A DNA stretch of 64,000 nt, from positions 1-64,000 of the forward strand of contig PCBI01000013.1 of the NCBI GenBank assembly GCA_002730875.1, written 5' to 3'. The translations under genes were made by a program, and so were the position numbers. Of the stretch, positions 53,601 to 62,786 are shown one piece after another. This stretch comes from Spirochaetaceae bacterium. Lineage in GTDB: Bacteria; Spirochaetota; Leptospiria; Leptospirales; Leptonemataceae. The notes beneath the pieces are model-generated. The model was not told the origin of the DNA. It was given only the letters and a program-made list of their open reading frames with translations, and searched no databases. Every line of letters starts with the position of its first letter. Positions within the stretch are counted from its first letter, which is position 1.

Positions 53601-54109
53601 CGCCCGGAAAGAGCGGCAAAGGGATAATCATGGGAGGCTGTGAGCTTTTCGATGGCTCCTTCCTTCAGCTCAATTTCATGCTCCACCCCTTCCACGGGAA
53701 TGCGCTTCCAGACATTCTGAAAATCGCCTTTTTTATCTTGCAGGACCGTGCTTTTGCCTCTTTCATACTGGCCCCACCGGGCCAGAGCGCAGAAGCTGGT
53801 TTCCGCGCCGTCCACCGTAAAGCTAAGGCCTACCGATGAAGGAAATAGGGATGCATGGAGCGGCGCATCCGTTTCCTCTCCATCGTCATCCCCGTCCAGT
53901 TGATCCTGCTCTTCCAGATCGTCCGTTTCGCCAGGATCGATCCTAAGATGCAAAGGGGCCAGGCGCCCTACAATATAGCGGTCCGGTATTCGATTCTCCG
54001 GCACTTCTTCTTCTGGACCATCCTTGGGGCCCATCAGATCTTCCATTACCAGACGCAACAATTCGCTGCGGATCTCCGATTGTGATTTCTTGTATTGTTC
54101 TAATGGCAT
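50636..54109 (-). CDS. drmA: DISARM helicase DrmA
   Basis: 1157 residues from the ATG at 54109 (AGGT about seven bases upstream). The frame is open to 54247, but that part overlaps the upstream gene. Superfamily 2 helicase motifs: PTGGGKTE near residue 455, DELH in IIQDELHLISG near 713, LLATNMISVGVDV and QATSRIGR near 975. The large N-terminal region before the helicase is typical of DrmA. It presumably loads on phage DNA ends together with DrmB. It overlaps drmB by four bases and lies 16 bp after the HEPN-GGCT gene. Confidence 0.94.
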   Translation of the reverse strand: MPLEQYKKSQSEIRSELLRLVMEDLMGPKDGPEEEVPENRIPDRYIVGRLAPLHLRIDPGETDDLEEQDQLDGDDDGEETDAPLHASLFPSSVGLSFTVDGAETSFCALARWGQYERGKSTVLQDKKGDFQNVWKRIPVEGVEHEIELKEGAIEKLTASHDYPFAALSGRIRKTAEGNWSVSLYIRNDRETQGRGRGEDWMFQVELSVYGGKNSAGAPFCSRRPPVGAKAKDDEERTQELVYRNHYEFAVGHGVAVEPVVSSERPERAERLSISFAPQIELPYTQLDPHGKDSDTLVLDMKVLSELKDAELFEALGALPDAYEAWIKQQSSQLANPDVEVHREQAQKVLAHCEQTSVRIKEGIELLQNSAAALDAFRFANRAMYLQRIHSLYSEKRRTAGRNYRGTLEEFDIPANRTWRMFQLGFILLNLPALTNLQHSERSSSPDALADLLWFPTGGGKTEAYLGLTAYALAIRRLQGNVEGRSAEAGVAVIMRYTLRLLTLQQFQRSAALICACEFIRKERAADGDNSLGQTPFRIGLWVGKATTPNSTDESKEALNRAHGHGGMSRFSGTPYQLTHCPWCGSYIDPGRDMIAERYPSERGRTLVYCSDPVGQCTFSKKQSLEEGIPLLVVDEEIYRLLPSLVIATVDKLAQMPWQGKVQMLFGQVNAYCPRHGYNCPDLRCSESHQANGKYPAVKVREHGPLRPPDLIIQDELHLISGPLGTLVGLYETAVDELCTWQVKGQKVRPKVIASTATIRMAEQQVRQVFDRQANVFPPPGINVEDNFFSRQSPATPDRPGRIYMGINAPGERVKMILIRVYLAFLSAAKKLHNENGDSADPYMTLVGYFNSMRELGGMRRLVEDDISTRLYRMSDRGLVARRRPILEELTSRKTAADIPSILSRLELKHEVEPVEQGREPEPPYKKGKGSGYEARPIDVLLATNMISVGVDVKRFGLMVVGGQPKTTAEYIQATSRIGRSSPGIVCTVYNWTRPRDLSHYESFHHYHDTFYKHVEANSVTPFSERALDRGLNGVFVALVRLLGPALNHNNAAETFDPEHELVRRTIEVIKARARRINGETYEQLQNKLEEIRHTWEEATKEVNALVYRARRGDTSALLYAMGHPHLAQRLGCLNSLREVEVPANLVIIDQSNRTNDQ

Positions 54110-54125
54110 CTGTTGACCTGCGTTC

Positions 54126-55235
54126 TTACCCCTTCCATACGGAAGACTCGATCTTGCTGCGGTAGTCAGCCGTAGGCTGCAAACCATCCTGTATCGATTC
54201 ATGATTTGCAACAAAGATGACAGCCAGATGGAGTACATCAGCGTCACGAAGCTTCACTTCTGCGGCCTGCAGTTCATAACCCTTTTCGCAGTCCGCAACA
54301 CTCTTCAAATCCTGGACAGTCATTTCATAAAGCCAGCCCCGCACTGAGAACTCGGAAGCTCGCTGTACGTTTCCTTTCCCTGAGCCGTCGACGGATTTCT
54401 TGTTGTACTGAAATTGGTAACCGGGCAAAATGGCCGCTTGTCTGGAAACTGGCGACTGCCCAATCCTTTGACGCAAAGTAGCAGCGTCCATGTTGGCGCC
54501 ATAGGCAAAGTAGTGCACATGCTCGATTTCACATATGTGGTCCATATGCCTTACAAAGTCGGCAATCCGGCTTTCCCAGTATTCAGGTGCGCAAAAGTCT
54601 TGAAACTTGCTTTCGAGCAGGTCCAAAAAGCGATCCCTCTCAATTATCTTCAGACCGTTCTCTTCGTGTATTGGCTCAGAGTGCCCGGTAGAGCGAATCA
54701 GCCAGCCGCCTCGCGTCATCCCGTCATGCAAAAGGGAACATCGAACATCTGAATAGAATGACCTGGCCTGTTTTCTGCTTAGTCCAAGCTCATTGCGTAG
54801 AAACCGAACATATGGCGAGATAGTGTCGCCGGTCTCAAAACTGAAACGCCGGACAGTGGCGTCCGTAGATTCCGTCCCTGACTCATCTGAATTTCCCAGG
54901 TCTTCACCAGTATTGCTGGAATCCGCCATTAAGCTTTCGAGAATAGACTCATGACTGTATATCTGACCGGAATAGCCACCTGCGAGGTAGTCCAGAAAAG
55001 CGCAGGCCAGAGCCGTAATGGCGAAGCCCTCTCCTTCCCGCTTTTTTGAATCTGCCAGAGTGCGCATGGGCCCCAGGAACCTGAGGGAGCCACGGTCTCT
55101 CAGGGCCTCAAGCGGGCGTAGCAACCCGTCTTTCGAACCGGGGCTGGTTAATAGGGCTTCCCGGTCGGTCCGCCAATCCCCAACAGTGTACTGACGCGCA
55201 ATCCGGGTACTCGATTGAGCTGGTTGCCCTTTCAA
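54126..55235 (-). CDS. Putative HEPN-GGCT fusion in the DISARM operon
   Basis: 369 residues from a TTG that overlaps the drmMI stop (TTGA), with GGGAGAG upstream. Residues about 60-235 are helical. FYSDVRCSLLHDGMTRGGW contains R165-x4-H170, the R-x4-6-H signature of HEPN RNases. Residues 241-369 are a GGCT-like domain: HYFAYGANM at 241-249, then VRGWLYEMTVQDLKSVADCEKGY with a candidate catalytic Glu. Such a fusion is not part of any DISARM type I know. It could be a toxin-like effector or a ligand-sensing switch triggered by the DrmA/B complex (inference). The HEPN assignment rests on the motif and helical layout only. Confidence 0.65.
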   Translation of the reverse strand: MKGQPAQSSTRIARQYTVGDWRTDREALLTSPGSKDGLLRPLEALRDRGSLRFLGPMRTLADSKKREGEGFAITALACAFLDYLAGGYSGQIYSHESILESLMADSSNTGEDLGNSDESGTESTDATVRRFSFETGDTISPYVRFLRNELGLSRKQARSFYSDVRCSLLHDGMTRGGWLIRSTGHSEPIHEENGLKIIERDRFLDLLESKFQDFCAPEYWESRIADFVRHMDHICEIEHVHYFAYGANMDAATLRQRIGQSPVSRQAAILPGYQFQYNKKSVDGSGKGNVQRASEFSVRGWLYEMTVQDLKSVADCEKGYELQAAEVKLRDADVLHLAVIFVANHESIQDGLQPTADYRSKIESSVWKG

Positions 55236-58200
55236 AACATCTCTCCCTGCGAATCATCTGATTTGCTCTTTTTGGCCGCACGTTTCTTCGTGGTTTTGCT
55301 CTTGGCCGACTGCTTGGCCGACTCCTCCAATTCCTGCGCATGCCGCTCGTGGTTCAGCTTCAAGAGTCGGGTATGTACTTCCGACCAGATTTGCGGTGCT
55401 AATGAATACCGCGTTCCTTGTCGTTTCTCCACAAAGCCATGCTCGATTTCCAAGTCTGTCCAGCCGTAATGCTTGATTAGCTCCAGGTCGATGGAACGTG
55501 AATGCTCCCTTATTCTCGCGGTTTCTGTCGACTCATTGGAGGGATCGTGGATCTCATTGTATACAGTGGTTATGCCTCCAGAAATCCGCTGACCGGCGGC
55601 GTGCAACCGTTCCGCGAGTTCAGCACCCATGTTAACGAACACATCTGCATTTTCAACCTCTGGAAAAGGAAAGGTCTCAAAGCAATCAGAAGGCGTGTAA
55701 CGGAGCGTCGACGACCCCAAGGTGGAGCCATAAGTCCAGGCCCATTCAACGTGGAGGCTAGAGTTCAGAATGCAGTAACCCAGCTCTGGGGCCAACGCGA
55801 ATACCCCGAGTGCATGGCTAAAGACGATCGCTTGGTGTGACAGCCCGAAGAGCGCAGCGGGGCTGTGCAATACTTTCACCACCACCCGCTCCATCCCGCG
55901 GATTTTCCCATACAGAGCTGCCGACATCCTACCGTAACGCCACCACTTGCGGGCCCGATCCGTGGCGGTCGGGTTTCCGTTCGCAAAGAGTTTTTCTCGG
56001 TCGGGTTTCACTTTTTCCTCAACAATCCTGAGACAATCTGGATAGTCCGCTGCTACGAGGTAAGGATAATCCGACGGTACCTTTCCTTCTCTTAGCCAGG
56101 CCTTGCGCTTCTTTTTCAGTGCACTGGGCAACCCTTCTGGATCCTCGTAGAAAGTGAAGCCTGGCTCCTTTTGCTTTTCCTCTGGCTTTTCTGCCAGTCC
56201 ATCATACCAGCTCCCGCCAGCCGAACGCTCCAGAGGCCAGTCATAGAAATTGATGACCCAGCGGGAGGGCGATTGATCCGGCCGGGAGTTCAAGTCATCT
56301 CCATTCAAATAAGGTTTGAGTACGTCTGCATTCCTCTTATTGGCTTCTATTAAGGCATGGGCTTCTTCCGGCTCCATTACGAATCCCATACCCAGAACAT
56401 TGCTTCCCTGGAAAGACAGGCCAGCATTCTCCTTCAATGGATAAGGATTACCCACGACTTCGCCCGGTGGTGTAAGATAAGGTGTCAGCGCGGGAACGGA
56501 GTGCTCTTCCAGCTCTTCATTTTCCAGAACCGCGCCGGATTTCCATGCTCCTTTTCGCAGCCATACGGCGGCCACATGAACCCCGGCCTGGCCCGGCCAG
56601 GGTCGGGTGGGATTCGCACGGTAGATTTTACCGCCCCATTCTGTAACCTGGTCCAGACCCACTTCCCTGGTATCCCCCTGGGCTATGGTATTGGTGGCCA
56701 GAAGTCCAAACTGTCCGGGCTCCCGTAGTAGATCAAAAGCACGCAGGAAAAAGTAAGAGCTGAGATCGGCGCTGCCGCGCTTGCCGCGGGCAATGTATTC
56801 GACAAGATAGTTACGATACTCCATTGAAAAATTGCCCGTGAGCTTCTGGCCGCCCATGAACGGTGGATTGCCTACGAGAGCATGGAATCCACCCGCATCG
56901 AACACCTCAGGAAACTCCGCAAACCAGATGAATGCAGCCTTCGCCCGAGCCGCCTTCACATAGCTTCCGAAATTGACATCCTTTACTTCCGCAAGCGTTG
57001 CCGCCCCTCTCTCCAGAAGAGTTTCCGGTTTGGCCCCGGCCAGGAGTCCACCGGTAATGTACAGAGCCACTTCTTCCAGCTCATCGCTGAGCTTTTCGGC
57101 TTCTTGTAGAAGCTTTTCTTTCTTGTGAATGACGGCAATGTCGGTATCGTCCAGGGCTTCCAATTTCTTACGCTTTGCGGCCGCCTCCGCAAGCTTGCGC
57201 ATCAAAGTATCGTCGTACCAATAATGCTGCTCGGATTCCTTTCGCCCGGCCACCAGCTGTTCCAGATAACTGCGATCCACACCCAGAAGGGAATCCCCGC
57301 ATTTCATGGCATGGTCCAGAAAGCTAAAGGGGCGATTCCTTTGCATGGTTTCCAGCCATAGAGATAGCTTGCCCATCTCCACGGCCATGGGATTTACATC
57401 CACTCCATAGATACAACGGTCCACCACCGTGCGCATGGCCTGGATCTTTTGTTCTTCGGCCCGACTGGAAAGATACTCTTCGTCCAGAAATCCTTCCCCC
57501 TCCTGGCCAAAAGGCACCGTGCGCAAAGCATCCTTCGGAGCTCCGTACTGCTTCCAGGATTCCAGCAATCGCTCCGCCAGATAGCGGCAGGCCTGTACCA
57601 GAAACGCGCCGGAACCCATAGCGGGATCGCAAATCTTAAGCGAAAGGATTTCCGCCGGTTGTTTTAGAGTCCATTCTTCCGGAGGCCGGCCTTCCGCCGG
57701 TCCTTCGTAGACCAATGGCTCCAGAGTATGGCGAACAATGGGCTCCGTCAGAGAACGGGGTGTATAGTGAGTGCCGGTGCGCCTACGATCTACGCCCTCT
57801 CCCACATACACGCTGCCTTTCGGCATGATCAGAGGTAATCCAAAAGCATCCCGTTGCAACAGACCGGCAAACGGTCGAACCCGGGAAAGCAAGGTCGGAT
57901 CATTCTCGCAGGATGCAGAAAGCAGGTGATCCTCCACCGCACCGCTATTTTCCATGGTGCGACGCAGCTGGTTTTCCGATTTCCCGGTCCTATCGCGGAG
58001 AAGTTTGAGAAGAGCTGCTTCGCCCTTTCGCTGTTCCTTCTCCAGCAGTGCCAGTTCTACATTGGGAATGCCATCTTTGTTTACTTCAAGAGCCAGCATG
58101 GTGTCTTCTGCACGCAGGGCCGTATGGTCCAGCAGTCCTTCGTACACATGACCAATCTGCTCCACGCTTAAAGCGCGAAAGGAGATGGGCCTGGCTTCGA

Positions 58201-59428
58201 TTTCGCCCCCGGCTCCCTTCACCTGCAAATAAAGCAAAGACTTCAAAAGATGCAAAACGGTGCGGTTATCTATCTGCAGGGGCTTTGCTTCGTACACGCT
58301 CTGGCCGGAATGGCGACCCTCGAGAAAAGGATAGCGCTCCGGATCAAACAGACTCCCCCCATGGGCGGCCAGATTATAGTCCGGATGGCGAATGCCCCCG
58401 TGGATGGCCCGAAACGTTGCCAGAAGGCGCACGTAAGCATCCCCCCGTCGTTCCAGCACCTCTTCACCGGCCTGGGCAGACAGGTTCTCCAGCTCATCGT
58501 ATAGAGAAAACAACCCGTAGTTCTGTTGAAACTCTTCTACATCGGGAAGTAGAATCCGGCGCTCCTCGGCGCAGGCCAGAAAAACCAGGCGCATCATGAA
58601 TGTCAGCGCCGCATCGTACAGACGCTTTTCGTCAAAACCCTGTAACAGTTCACCGTTGCGATCCTTGTTGATGCGATCAATCGTATGAATCAGGATTTCC
58701 ACAGCTCGGCGCACCTGATCGCCCAGCTGTCTGGTTACATCTACCTGGTCGTCCCGGGAATGCTCAAATAGCTCAGCGGTGGTTTGGCCTGCGGGAGCCC
58801 CCACGAGCTGACGTAGATGAAGAAGCTGTCGAAAAGAACGAAATGTGAGCTTCTCTTCGGTCCACAGGGAGGCAGACCAGGTAACAATACCGGTAGTTTC
58901 TCCGGGCACAGCAAATACCAGGGTCCATTTCTCTCCGTTGGTCAGAAGCCCCAGTGGCACGCGCAGAGCATGCTGCAAATAGATCATTCGCGCCACAGCA
59001 GACAGACGTTCATCCGCACCGCTCCTTTCAAGGCCGGAGCGCGGAGGAAGGGTCGAGATTAACAGGGAGGTATTCTCCGGCCCGGGGCGGGCAGGATCGG
59101 CGCATAGAATCTGGTCCGGCTTGAGCTTGATTCCCATCTGATGATGGCTCACCTGAAACGTGGCGGGCACCTCAGAAAGAAGCTGTTCCAGTTCCAGAAC
59201 CTCCCGAAGCATAAAATGAATCCAGGCCGTATGCATGGCCATATCGGGCTCCGGGCCTTCCGTAGCTTCCCGCCATTCCTCGTAGGAAATCTTCGTCTGA
59301 GCCCAGACCTCCGAATCCAGGGCGTCCAATCCCTGGGGAAAGGTTTCCTGTAGCAGTTTGATGGATAGAAAAGGTCCAGAATGTTCCAGAAGACCGGTCC
59401 ATTCCTGATGATGTCTTGTAATGCTCAT
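55232..59428 (-). CDS. drmMI: DISARM adenine DNA methyltransferase DrmMI
   Basis: 1398 residues. The N6-adenine methyltransferase part has motif I CDPAMGSGAFL near residue 600 and the catalytic NPPF near 853. The N-terminal 550 residues and the C-terminal target-recognition region follow the layout of large, single-chain type IIG/DrmMI enzymes. The C-terminus is Lys-rich (KSKTTKKRAAKKSKSDD). DrmMI marks host DNA so that the rest of the DISARM system spares it. It overlaps drmD and the HEPN-GGCT gene by four bases each. Confidence 0.92.
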   Translation of the reverse strand: MSITRHHQEWTGLLEHSGPFLSIKLLQETFPQGLDALDSEVWAQTKISYEEWREATEGPEPDMAMHTAWIHFMLREVLELEQLLSEVPATFQVSHHQMGIKLKPDQILCADPARPGPENTSLLISTLPPRSGLERSGADERLSAVARMIYLQHALRVPLGLLTNGEKWTLVFAVPGETTGIVTWSASLWTEEKLTFRSFRQLLHLRQLVGAPAGQTTAELFEHSRDDQVDVTRQLGDQVRRAVEILIHTIDRINKDRNGELLQGFDEKRLYDAALTFMMRLVFLACAEERRILLPDVEEFQQNYGLFSLYDELENLSAQAGEEVLERRGDAYVRLLATFRAIHGGIRHPDYNLAAHGGSLFDPERYPFLEGRHSGQSVYEAKPLQIDNRTVLHLLKSLLYLQVKGAGGEIEARPISFRALSVEQIGHVYEGLLDHTALRAEDTMLALEVNKDGIPNVELALLEKEQRKGEAALLKLLRDRTGKSENQLRRTMENSGAVEDHLLSASCENDPTLLSRVRPFAGLLQRDAFGLPLIMPKGSVYVGEGVDRRRTGTHYTPRSLTEPIVRHTLEPLVYEGPAEGRPPEEWTLKQPAEILSLKICDPAMGSGAFLVQACRYLAERLLESWKQYGAPKDALRTVPFGQEGEGFLDEEYLSSRAEEQKIQAMRTVVDRCIYGVDVNPMAVEMGKLSLWLETMQRNRPFSFLDHAMKCGDSLLGVDRSYLEQLVAGRKESEQHYWYDDTLMRKLAEAAAKRKKLEALDDTDIAVIHKKEKLLQEAEKLSDELEEVALYITGGLLAGAKPETLLERGAATLAEVKDVNFGSYVKAARAKAAFIWFAEFPEVFDAGGFHALVGNPPFMGGQKLTGNFSMEYRNYLVEYIARGKRGSADLSSYFFLRAFDLLREPGQFGLLATNTIAQGDTREVGLDQVTEWGGKIYRANPTRPWPGQAGVHVAAVWLRKGAWKSGAVLENEELEEHSVPALTPYLTPPGEVVGNPYPLKENAGLSFQGSNVLGMGFVMEPEEAHALIEANKRNADVLKPYLNGDDLNSRPDQSPSRWVINFYDWPLERSAGGSWYDGLAEKPEEKQKEPGFTFYEDPEGLPSALKKKRKAWLREGKVPSDYPYLVAADYPDCLRIVEEKVKPDREKLFANGNPTATDRARKWWRYGRMSAALYGKIRGMERVVVKVLHSPAALFGLSHQAIVFSHALGVFALAPELGYCILNSSLHVEWAWTYGSTLGSSTLRYTPSDCFETFPFPEVENADVFVNMGAELAERLHAAGQRISGGITTVYNEIHDPSNESTETARIREHSRSIDLELIKHYGWTDLEIEHGFVEKRQGTRYSLAPQIWSEVHTRLLKLNHERHAQELEESAKQSAKSKTTKKRAAKKSKSDDSQGEMF

Positions 59429-62400
59429 TTCTTGTTTCGATTCTCCGGCACCAGAGTTGTAACGGCCACCGGAAACACCCGCGGGGTGATGGATTCATAG
59501 CGTTTCCGGATCTTTTCTGTTTCCTGCTCAATTTCTCCAGGAATCCTTTCCAAGCGGCGTTTCAGGTTTTCCCGGTCCCTTCGGTACTGCTTTTGCTCTG
59601 TATCGTTGAAGTCCAGTATCAGCTGCGGATCTTCTTCCTTGTCGAGCTCCGCCTGGATGCGACTTCGCAACTCCTCCAGAACTTCCGTGATGTCTTTGAT
59701 CTCTGCCTCCCTTTGTTTGTGTAGATTGGATTCCAGGTTTTGCGTGCGCTCTTTGATGCGCTTGTCCAGAGCCTTCTCTAATCCTTCTTGAATCTCAGGC
59801 CATAGGTCCTGGAGATCCTTCTTGCTGCCGGCCCCGGCTGCCGTGGTGGAAGCGACGTCGGCCAAACCCTGGAGGTCTCCCTGCTTCGTAATCGGTTTGA
59901 ACTTGCCTTCTACCAGCTCTCCGCCAGCGATCAATAGCTCCTCGTGGAGTCTTTGCTGATCGCTACCCAGAACCAGCAGCCTGGCAGTCACAAGCACGGT
60001 AAGCTGATGGGCCGTGCCCTGAGGAGCCACCAGAGCCACCCAGCGGTTCAGTTTTCCCTCTTCGGCAAAAGACCAGATCTGTGCCCTGAGCAGGTTCGAG
60101 CTCAAGCGCAGCAGCGGATGATTTAAATGAACATGAACCACATCGTCGCGCCCGGAGGCGAACTGTTGATCAAAGGTAATCGGACGCTCTTCGCCGGTGT
60201 GGGGATGTTTGATTCCGTACCTTGCCTGAGCCCAGCTTCCGCTCAAGGATTCAGGCAGGCGAAATACCCTGCCCGCGCCTTCCGGGAAGCCGGTCCATTC
60301 TTCCAGAGGCGGCTTACCTGCCAGACGCAGTCCTAGATCCGCCACAGCTTTCATCTGGTCCGGATAAATATGCAGTTCTTTTTGAGTCTCCTCTGCACGA
60401 TCTCTACATTGCCTGAGTTTTTCTTTCAGGTCTTTTTCCCACTGAACAAGCTTTCTTGCTTTGGAGTCCTGCTTTACCTTGATAGCTTCCAGATCCACAG
60501 ACCGGCCCACCATGGCCTGAGAGACCTTTTCCGCCAGCACCGGCGAGACTTCTCCCAGGTCCGCGCGAATGGTCTCTACTTTCCTGGCTGCGCGAAACAG
60601 GAATTCAAGGTCCGCTTCCAGGCTCTTTCCAAGACCCGCAGGGCGGGAATCCTGGTAGCCTGCGCCCACGAAGTGAAAGACCTGCACTTCGCTTGCCTTC
60701 TGACCGTGCCGGTCCAGGCGACCATTGCGCTGCTCCAGTCGATTGGGATTCCAGGGGATTTCGTAATGGATCAACTTCGAGCAATGGTTTTGCAGATCCA
60801 CGCCTTCGGAAGCGGAGTCCGTGGCCAGCAGGATTCGTACCCGCGCCATATCCGGATGGGCCTGAAAGGCCGCCTTGATGCGCTCTCGATCTTCGTGGGG
60901 CACTCCTCCGTGCAGAAGTAGTGTGCGATCCTCTTCGCAGAAGCCATTGGCCGCAAACAGGTCGTACAGCCATTTCTGTGTATCTCTGTACTCGGTAAAG
61001 ATTAGGAGACGTTCATTATTCCATTTGCCGTCCGTAAACAGGTTATCCTTGATCCACTGCAGCAAGACCTCCGCTTTGGAGTCTGCCCGGCCCAGGTAGG
61101 ATTCTGCATAGTTTTCCAGTTTCGTAAGCAGTTGCTTCTCGGCAGGCCGCAGCTCCATCTGATACTGGGCCGCTGCTTCCATAACTTCAAGTGTGGCCTC
61201 ATCCTGCTCTTCTTCATTATCGTAGTCTTCGTCCACCCGGGCCATGTAGGCTTTAAGGAAGCTGACAGGCGGGGTCTTTCGAGACCGAGAGCCGGTCCGT
61301 GGCCTGGTCAGGGATTTAACGTGCTTTCTAAGTGTATTTCCAAAGGCAGCAGGCGAGGAAAACAATCGCTTCTTGAGCAGAATAAGCACGAATTCCACCG
61401 CCATGCGGCTGCCATCGTCCGACTCTCTTCTGGCTTCCGTATACTGCTGCAGAAGGCTGTGCGCCTCCCTTTCATCGTCTGTGTACTGGATCTCCAGAGG
61501 GATAAGCTTTCGCTCCGGGAACTTCTTTTTGCCGGTGTCTGGATCCACAATGTCCGTTTTCAACCGGCGCACCATAATGGAATTGATTAGTTCTCGCTTA
61601 ATCTCAATGCCTCGCGCAAACCGCTGATCGTCAATGAGCTCCAGCAGCGCCGAAAAGGACTCGGAATAGCCATTGTGAGGTGTGGCCGTCAGAAATAATC
61701 GGTGCTCAAAATGGGGGGTAATGTTGCGAACGGCCATGGTTCTTTGAGAATCCGTAGCGTATTTTCCGGTACCCGGGGGAGCTACGTTGTGGGCCTCGTC
61801 TACAATCAATAGATCAAATCGGCGGGGAAACATGTCTTCATCCGGGCCCGGCAAAACCTCACGAAAAAGGCGCATGGGTCGTTCACGCTTGAGATAATCG
61901 ATAGAAGTGATTAAACGAGGAAAATGAGACCAGGGGTTCACATGGAGACCGCGGGTTCGCCGGAGCTCCTTCATTAAATCGCTGTTTACTATGCGAAAAT
62001 CCAGTCCGAACTTATCGCGCATTTGATCACGCCATTGCACCTGCAATGAAGCGGGACAGACAATAAGCATTCTACGGGCCTTATGCCGCAGCATGAGCTC
62101 GTATGCGATGAGCCCTGCCTCAATGGTTTTTCCCAGACCCACGTCATCGGCTATGAGCATGTTTACGCGGGGCATCTGCAGCGCTCGCACCAGGGGCTCG
62201 AGCTGATACGCTTCTCCATCCACCGAAGCGCGAAAGGGGGCCTGCAAATCTCGGCTTCGCCCGGGAGAAATCACTCCCCAGCGTACCGCATTCATGAAGC
62301 ATTCAAACTCCGATGGAGGATCAAATCCATCCGGAGCCGGAAGACTTCCCTCGGAGAAGATATGCGCCCCGGGCTCAATGTTCCAGATTACGGAAATCTC

Positions 62401-62562
62401 TTCACCAATACCATCGTCCTCCACACTGGCAAGCCGCACCAGAGTATGGCCTTCATCGGACACCAGCGATTTTGCGTCTGGATGGCCGGCGCTCACGTCC
62501 ACTACGGCGTATTTTCTGTTTCGGACTTCTACAAGTTGTCCCTGTTCTGGTATTGTTGTCAT
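59425..62562 (-). CDS. drmD: DISARM SNF2-type helicase DrmD
   Basis: 1045 residues from MTTIPEQGQLVEVRNRKYAVV. The frame is open upstream to 62670 but would overlap the promoter. SNF2-like motifs: ADDVGLGKTIEAG near residue 142, VDEAHN near 255, FLTATPHNG, and RLEQRNGRLDRHGQ near 617. The C-terminal 300 residues are coiled coil with Glu/Lys-rich heptads. DrmD with an adenine methyltransferase defines class 1 DISARM (class 2 has DrmE and a cytosine methyltransferase DrmMII instead). It is the first gene of the operon. Confidence 0.93.
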   Translation of the reverse strand: MTTIPEQGQLVEVRNRKYAVVDVSAGHPDAKSLVSDEGHTLVRLASVEDDGIGEEISVIWNIEPGAHIFSEGSLPAPDGFDPPSEFECFMNAVRWGVISPGRSRDLQAPFRASVDGEAYQLEPLVRALQMPRVNMLIADDVGLGKTIEAGLIAYELMLRHKARRMLIVCPASLQVQWRDQMRDKFGLDFRIVNSDLMKELRRTRGLHVNPWSHFPRLITSIDYLKRERPMRLFREVLPGPDEDMFPRRFDLLIVDEAHNVAPPGTGKYATDSQRTMAVRNITPHFEHRLFLTATPHNGYSESFSALLELIDDQRFARGIEIKRELINSIMVRRLKTDIVDPDTGKKKFPERKLIPLEIQYTDDEREAHSLLQQYTEARRESDDGSRMAVEFVLILLKKRLFSSPAAFGNTLRKHVKSLTRPRTGSRSRKTPPVSFLKAYMARVDEDYDNEEEQDEATLEVMEAAAQYQMELRPAEKQLLTKLENYAESYLGRADSKAEVLLQWIKDNLFTDGKWNNERLLIFTEYRDTQKWLYDLFAANGFCEEDRTLLLHGGVPHEDRERIKAAFQAHPDMARVRILLATDSASEGVDLQNHCSKLIHYEIPWNPNRLEQRNGRLDRHGQKASEVQVFHFVGAGYQDSRPAGLGKSLEADLEFLFRAARKVETIRADLGEVSPVLAEKVSQAMVGRSVDLEAIKVKQDSKARKLVQWEKDLKEKLRQCRDRAEETQKELHIYPDQMKAVADLGLRLAGKPPLEEWTGFPEGAGRVFRLPESLSGSWAQARYGIKHPHTGEERPITFDQQFASGRDDVVHVHLNHPLLRLSSNLLRAQIWSFAEEGKLNRWVALVAPQGTAHQLTVLVTARLLVLGSDQQRLHEELLIAGGELVEGKFKPITKQGDLQGLADVASTTAAGAGSKKDLQDLWPEIQEGLEKALDKRIKERTQNLESNLHKQREAEIKDITEVLEELRSRIQAELDKEEDPQLILDFNDTEQKQYRRDRENLKRRLERIPGEIEQETEKIRKRYESITPRVFPVAVTTLVPENRNKK

Positions 62563-62657
62563 GTGTATGCTGTCAGCTTCCTTGTCTCGGCCCGCGGCAG
62601 TCAACGGAAGCCAGCCCCGGAATTCTTCTGGTGGATGCAAACTCCCCGGCACCAAGA

Positions 62658-62684
62658 AAGATAGTTGCAATCGTTAACTGTCAA
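62658..62684 (-). promoter_or_regulatory. Promoter of the DISARM operon
   Basis: Read on the minus strand, a perfect TTGACA (62679-62684) and TATCTT (62658-62663) are separated by 15 bases. Transcription would start about 90 bases before the drmD ATG at 62562, which supports that start. Confidence 0.5.
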
Positions 62685-62768
62685 TGCATTTGCTTTCCAA
62701 TGGTGCTTTAAGCCGAACTTTTCCGTAAGTATGCGCCGGGGGTGTGACAGGTTTTGGGGCAGAGCCGA

Positions 62769-62786
62769 CAGTACACCGCAGTACAC
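62769..62786. promoter_or_regulatory. Direct repeat CAGTACAC in the divergent region
   Basis: Two identical CAGTACAC copies, one helical turn (ten bases) apart, lie upstream of the drmD promoter and of the plus-strand gene at 62883. A regulator binding in the same helical phase is possible. Confidence 0.45.

Noticed and set aside
44695..62562. Class 2 DISARM or BREX
   Set aside because: The methyltransferase has NPPF adenine motifs and an SNF2-type DrmD is present, as in class 1; there is no DrmE, PglZ or BrxC-like gene.
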